Below are positions 6,124 to 7,205 of a stretch of 7,205 nt of DNA, piece after piece (positions within the stretch are counted from its first letter, which is position 1; every line of letters starts with the position of its first letter). This stretch comes from Spirosoma fluviale (lineage in GTDB: Bacteria > Bacteroidota > Bacteroidia > Cytophagales > Spirosomataceae). Position numbers and translations under genes: made by a program. The stretch lies in the NCBI GenBank assembly GCA_945860325.1, contig CAMARL010000091.1, forward strand, positions 1 through 7,205. The letters run 5' to 3'. Under the pieces are notes generated by a model. That model searched no databases and had not been told where the DNA came from. It saw only the letters and a list, made by a program, of their open reading frames with translations.

Positions 6124-6663
6124 ATGGATTATTTGGATAAACCAGATAGTAAATTATGTGAATCACTTTTCAAGGGTGATTCAAAAGCCTTTGAACTTAT
6201 CTACAATAAGTATTTTAAGTATTTATATCGATATGTCAATCATTCATTAGGCTCTAAAGAGGATTCAGAAGAGATTTTACATGATTTATTCTTAAGTATT
6301 TGGCAAAATCGAAGTAATAAAAAGATTTTAGACCTCAGGGGTGGACCTAGTGCTACTGTTTTAAATGCGATTAACTTAGTTCGTAAAAGAGCCGAACTAC
6401 CTGCATTAGAAGGACTTTCAAAGGATGGACTGCGTGAGGCAATTTGGAGAGAAAGATTTTATGAACTTAGTTTTGAAAATAAAACTTGGTATGACATGGT
6501 TAGACTTAGAAAAGCTTTCAATGTAAGTACTAAGAAATTTGATGCTTATGTTGGACATAAATTCTCTTATGGACCCACTCTTTCTGAAAAAGAATTGTTA
6601 TTTCCAATTCCGACAGCCGAGATTAGAAACAATAATAAGTTGAAACAAAATAAAGGGTATTAA
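6124..6663 (+). CDS. In-frame chimera: ECF sigma region 2 joined to SusD/RagB C-terminus
   Basis: This 179-residue ORF joins two unrelated families. Residues 1-69 are the start of a Bacteroidota ECF sigma-70 factor: the acidic SKLCESLFKGDSKAFELIY helix (9-27), YKYLYRY-like core-binding helix (28-37), and SKEDSEEILHDLFLSIWQNR (44-63) of region 2. Regions 3/4, which recognise the -35 element, are absent. From about residue 74 the sequence is the end of a SusD/RagB starch-binding-like lipoprotein: VLNAINLVRKRAELPAL (79-95), LREAIWRERFYELSFENKTWYDMVRL (103-128), FPIPTAEI (160-167) and the terminal KQNKGY. The SusD signal peptide, lipobox and TPR helices are missing, so the product would stay in the cytosol. 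The ATG follows an in-frame TAA directly (6121-6123) and a terminator follows the stop. Six of eight arginines in the SusD part use AGA, unlike the CGN-rich metallophosphoesterase. Most likely a deletion scar or pseudogene, with an assembly join not excluded. Confidence 0.8.
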   Translation: MDYLDKPDSKLCESLFKGDSKAFELIYNKYFKYLYRYVNHSLGSKEDSEEILHDLFLSIWQNRSNKKILDLRGGPSATVLNAINLVRKRAELPALEGLSKDGLREAIWRERFYELSFENKTWYDMVRLRKAFNVSTKKFDAYVGHKFSYGPTLSEKELLFPIPTAEIRNNNKLKQNKGY

Positions 6664-6676
6664 TTCCCTTTAAAAC

Positions 6677-6714
6677 AAAAAAAGCACTTCAATGAAAATT
6701 GAAGTGCTTTTTTT
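6677..6714. terminator. Bidirectional intrinsic terminator
   Basis: A perfect 17-bp stem (6677-6693 with 6698-6714) closes on the tetraloop GAAA (6694-6697). The core is GCACTTCAAT/ATTGAAGTGC, flanked by an A7 run on the left and a T7 run on the right, so it works as a Rho-independent terminator on both strands. It lies 13 bases after the chimera's stop and 14 bases from the stop end of the convergent minus-strand gene at 6729, and serves both. Confidence 0.93.
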
Positions 6715-6728
6715 ATTTAATTATTTCT

Positions 6729-7124
6729 TTAAGCCTCCCAAACAATACTAATCCCTTTCGGGGTCATCAATAAAATACGGGTAGGTGAGGGCAATAAAAC
6801 CAAGCGAGTCGCAGCAACTGGATCCTCAACCCATTCCACTTCTACTCCTTCTTTTTTCCCAATTTCAATTTCACCGTCGGCCGTTTCCACAAACTTCTTA
6901 GCTAAATAGGCCGTTGGCAACAACACATCCGATTCAGGACAATGTTTGATATGAACCTTTTCTAAGATTTCTTCTAATTGCTCCCCATATTTTTCGTTGA
7001 AATCATCTTCCAAATCATGCAAAATTTCTTCCACATCATCATAGGTGTCATCCGAATAGCTTAATTTGCTTAATTCTAATCGCTTTTGTAAAATGGCAAT
7101 CATCGCCTCGTCAATAGTATTCAT
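6729..7124 (-). CDS. Unrecognised acidic protein of 131 residues
   Basis: I do not recognise this family. The protein is complete and looks like a genuine gene: it has an open frame, a promoter match about 20 bases before the start, and a shared terminator. An in-frame stop on its strand (7134-7136) lies just upstream of the ATG and rules out a longer start in that frame. The N-terminal half (about 1-57) reads as helical and very acidic, with runs such as DDTYDDVEEILHDLEDDF (25-42) and EQLEEILEKV (48-57). The C-terminal half looks beta-rich, with DGEIEIG (83-89), VEVEWVEDP (94-102) and VLLPSPTRILLMTPKGISIVW (109-129). There is a single cysteine (C62). No signal peptide or membrane segment is seen, so it is probably cytosolic. 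It resembles the type of small conserved hypothetical found in Cytophagales, but that is an impression only. Confidence 0.75.
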   Translation of the reverse strand: MNTIDEAMIAILQKRLELSKLSYSDDTYDDVEEILHDLEDDFNEKYGEQLEEILEKVHIKHCPESDVLLPTAYLAKKFVETADGEIEIGKKEGVEVEWVEDPVAATRLVLLPSPTRILLMTPKGISIVWEA

Positions 7125-7145
7125 TCGTTTTAATTAAATTTTTTA

Positions 7146-7153
7146 CAAAGATA
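7146..7153 (-). promoter_or_regulatory. Bacteroidota -7 promoter element for the 131-residue gene
   Basis: On the minus strand the sequence reads TATCTTTG, an exact TAnnTTTG match, ending 21 bases before the ATG at 7124. A TTTG -33 element at the expected 19-21 base spacing is not present. A short inverted repeat, TTCCC-TT-GGGAA (7170-7181), lies close to where the -33 element would be. The -7 match and its distance to the start support a promoter, with moderate certainty. Confidence 0.5.
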
Positions 7154-7205
7154 AGTTTTGAAATGGATTTTCCCTTGGGAATTTCGAGTCAAAATAAATA
7201 TTTCC

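Noticed and set aside
6124..6663. Annotation as a plain ECF sigma factor or as a plain SusD protein
   Set aside because: Neither is complete: sigma regions 3/4 are absent, and the SusD signal peptide, lipobox and most of the ligand-binding body are absent.
7170..7181. TTCCC-TT-GGGAA inverted repeat upstream of the 131-residue gene as an operator
   Set aside because: A 5-bp stem with a 2-base centre is common by chance; kept only as a remark on the promoter entry.

Overview
The window looks like a chromosomal segment of an aerobic member of the Bacteroidota, most likely of the Cytophagales/Spirosomaceae type. The grounds are: moderately AT-rich DNA; no convincing Shine-Dalgarno sequences before the starts; two matches to the Bacteroidota -7 promoter motif TAnnTTTG; a SusD-type C-terminus ending in the typical QNxGY; an ECF sigma fragment of the kind that heads SusC/SusD loci; and a Bacteroidota-style class A penicillin-binding protein. 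The exact genus is inference.

Layout. Positions 7-522 (+) encode a small YfcE/MJ0936-like metallophosphoesterase. It converges on mnmA (557-1696, -), the tRNA 2-thiouridylase. A 126-base divergent region (1697-1822) carries a good Bacteroidota promoter facing right. This promoter probably drives a three-gene run: a TrpF-like barrel protein that has lost its catalytic motifs (1823-2413), a full-length bifunctional peptidoglycan synthase (2439-5060), and hemF, the oxygen-dependent coproporphyrinogen III oxidase (5062-5958, one base after the previous stop). After a 165-base AT-rich spacer with two inverted repeats comes the oddest gene in the window (6124-6663). It is an intact ORF whose first ~70 residues are region 2 of an ECF sigma factor and whose last ~105 residues are the C-terminus of a SusD/RagB outer-membrane lipoprotein. 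A strong 17-bp bidirectional terminator (6677-6714) separates it from a convergent unrecognised acidic protein (6729-7124, -), which has its own -7 promoter match.

How the parts relate. Most genes are housekeeping: tRNA wobble modification, cell-wall synthesis, haem synthesis. The sigma-SusD chimera is best read as the scar of a deletion that collapsed a whole ECF sigma / FecR anti-sigma / SusC / SusD nutrient-uptake locus into one reading frame. The alternatives are an assembly join or, less likely, a real new small regulator. The second point of interest is the TrpF-like protein, which keeps the barrel's sequence pattern but not the residues needed for phosphoribosylanthranilate isomerase activity, and is tied to a cell-wall synthase gene. 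I found no CRISPR array, tRNA, rRNA, insertion sequence or defence system.
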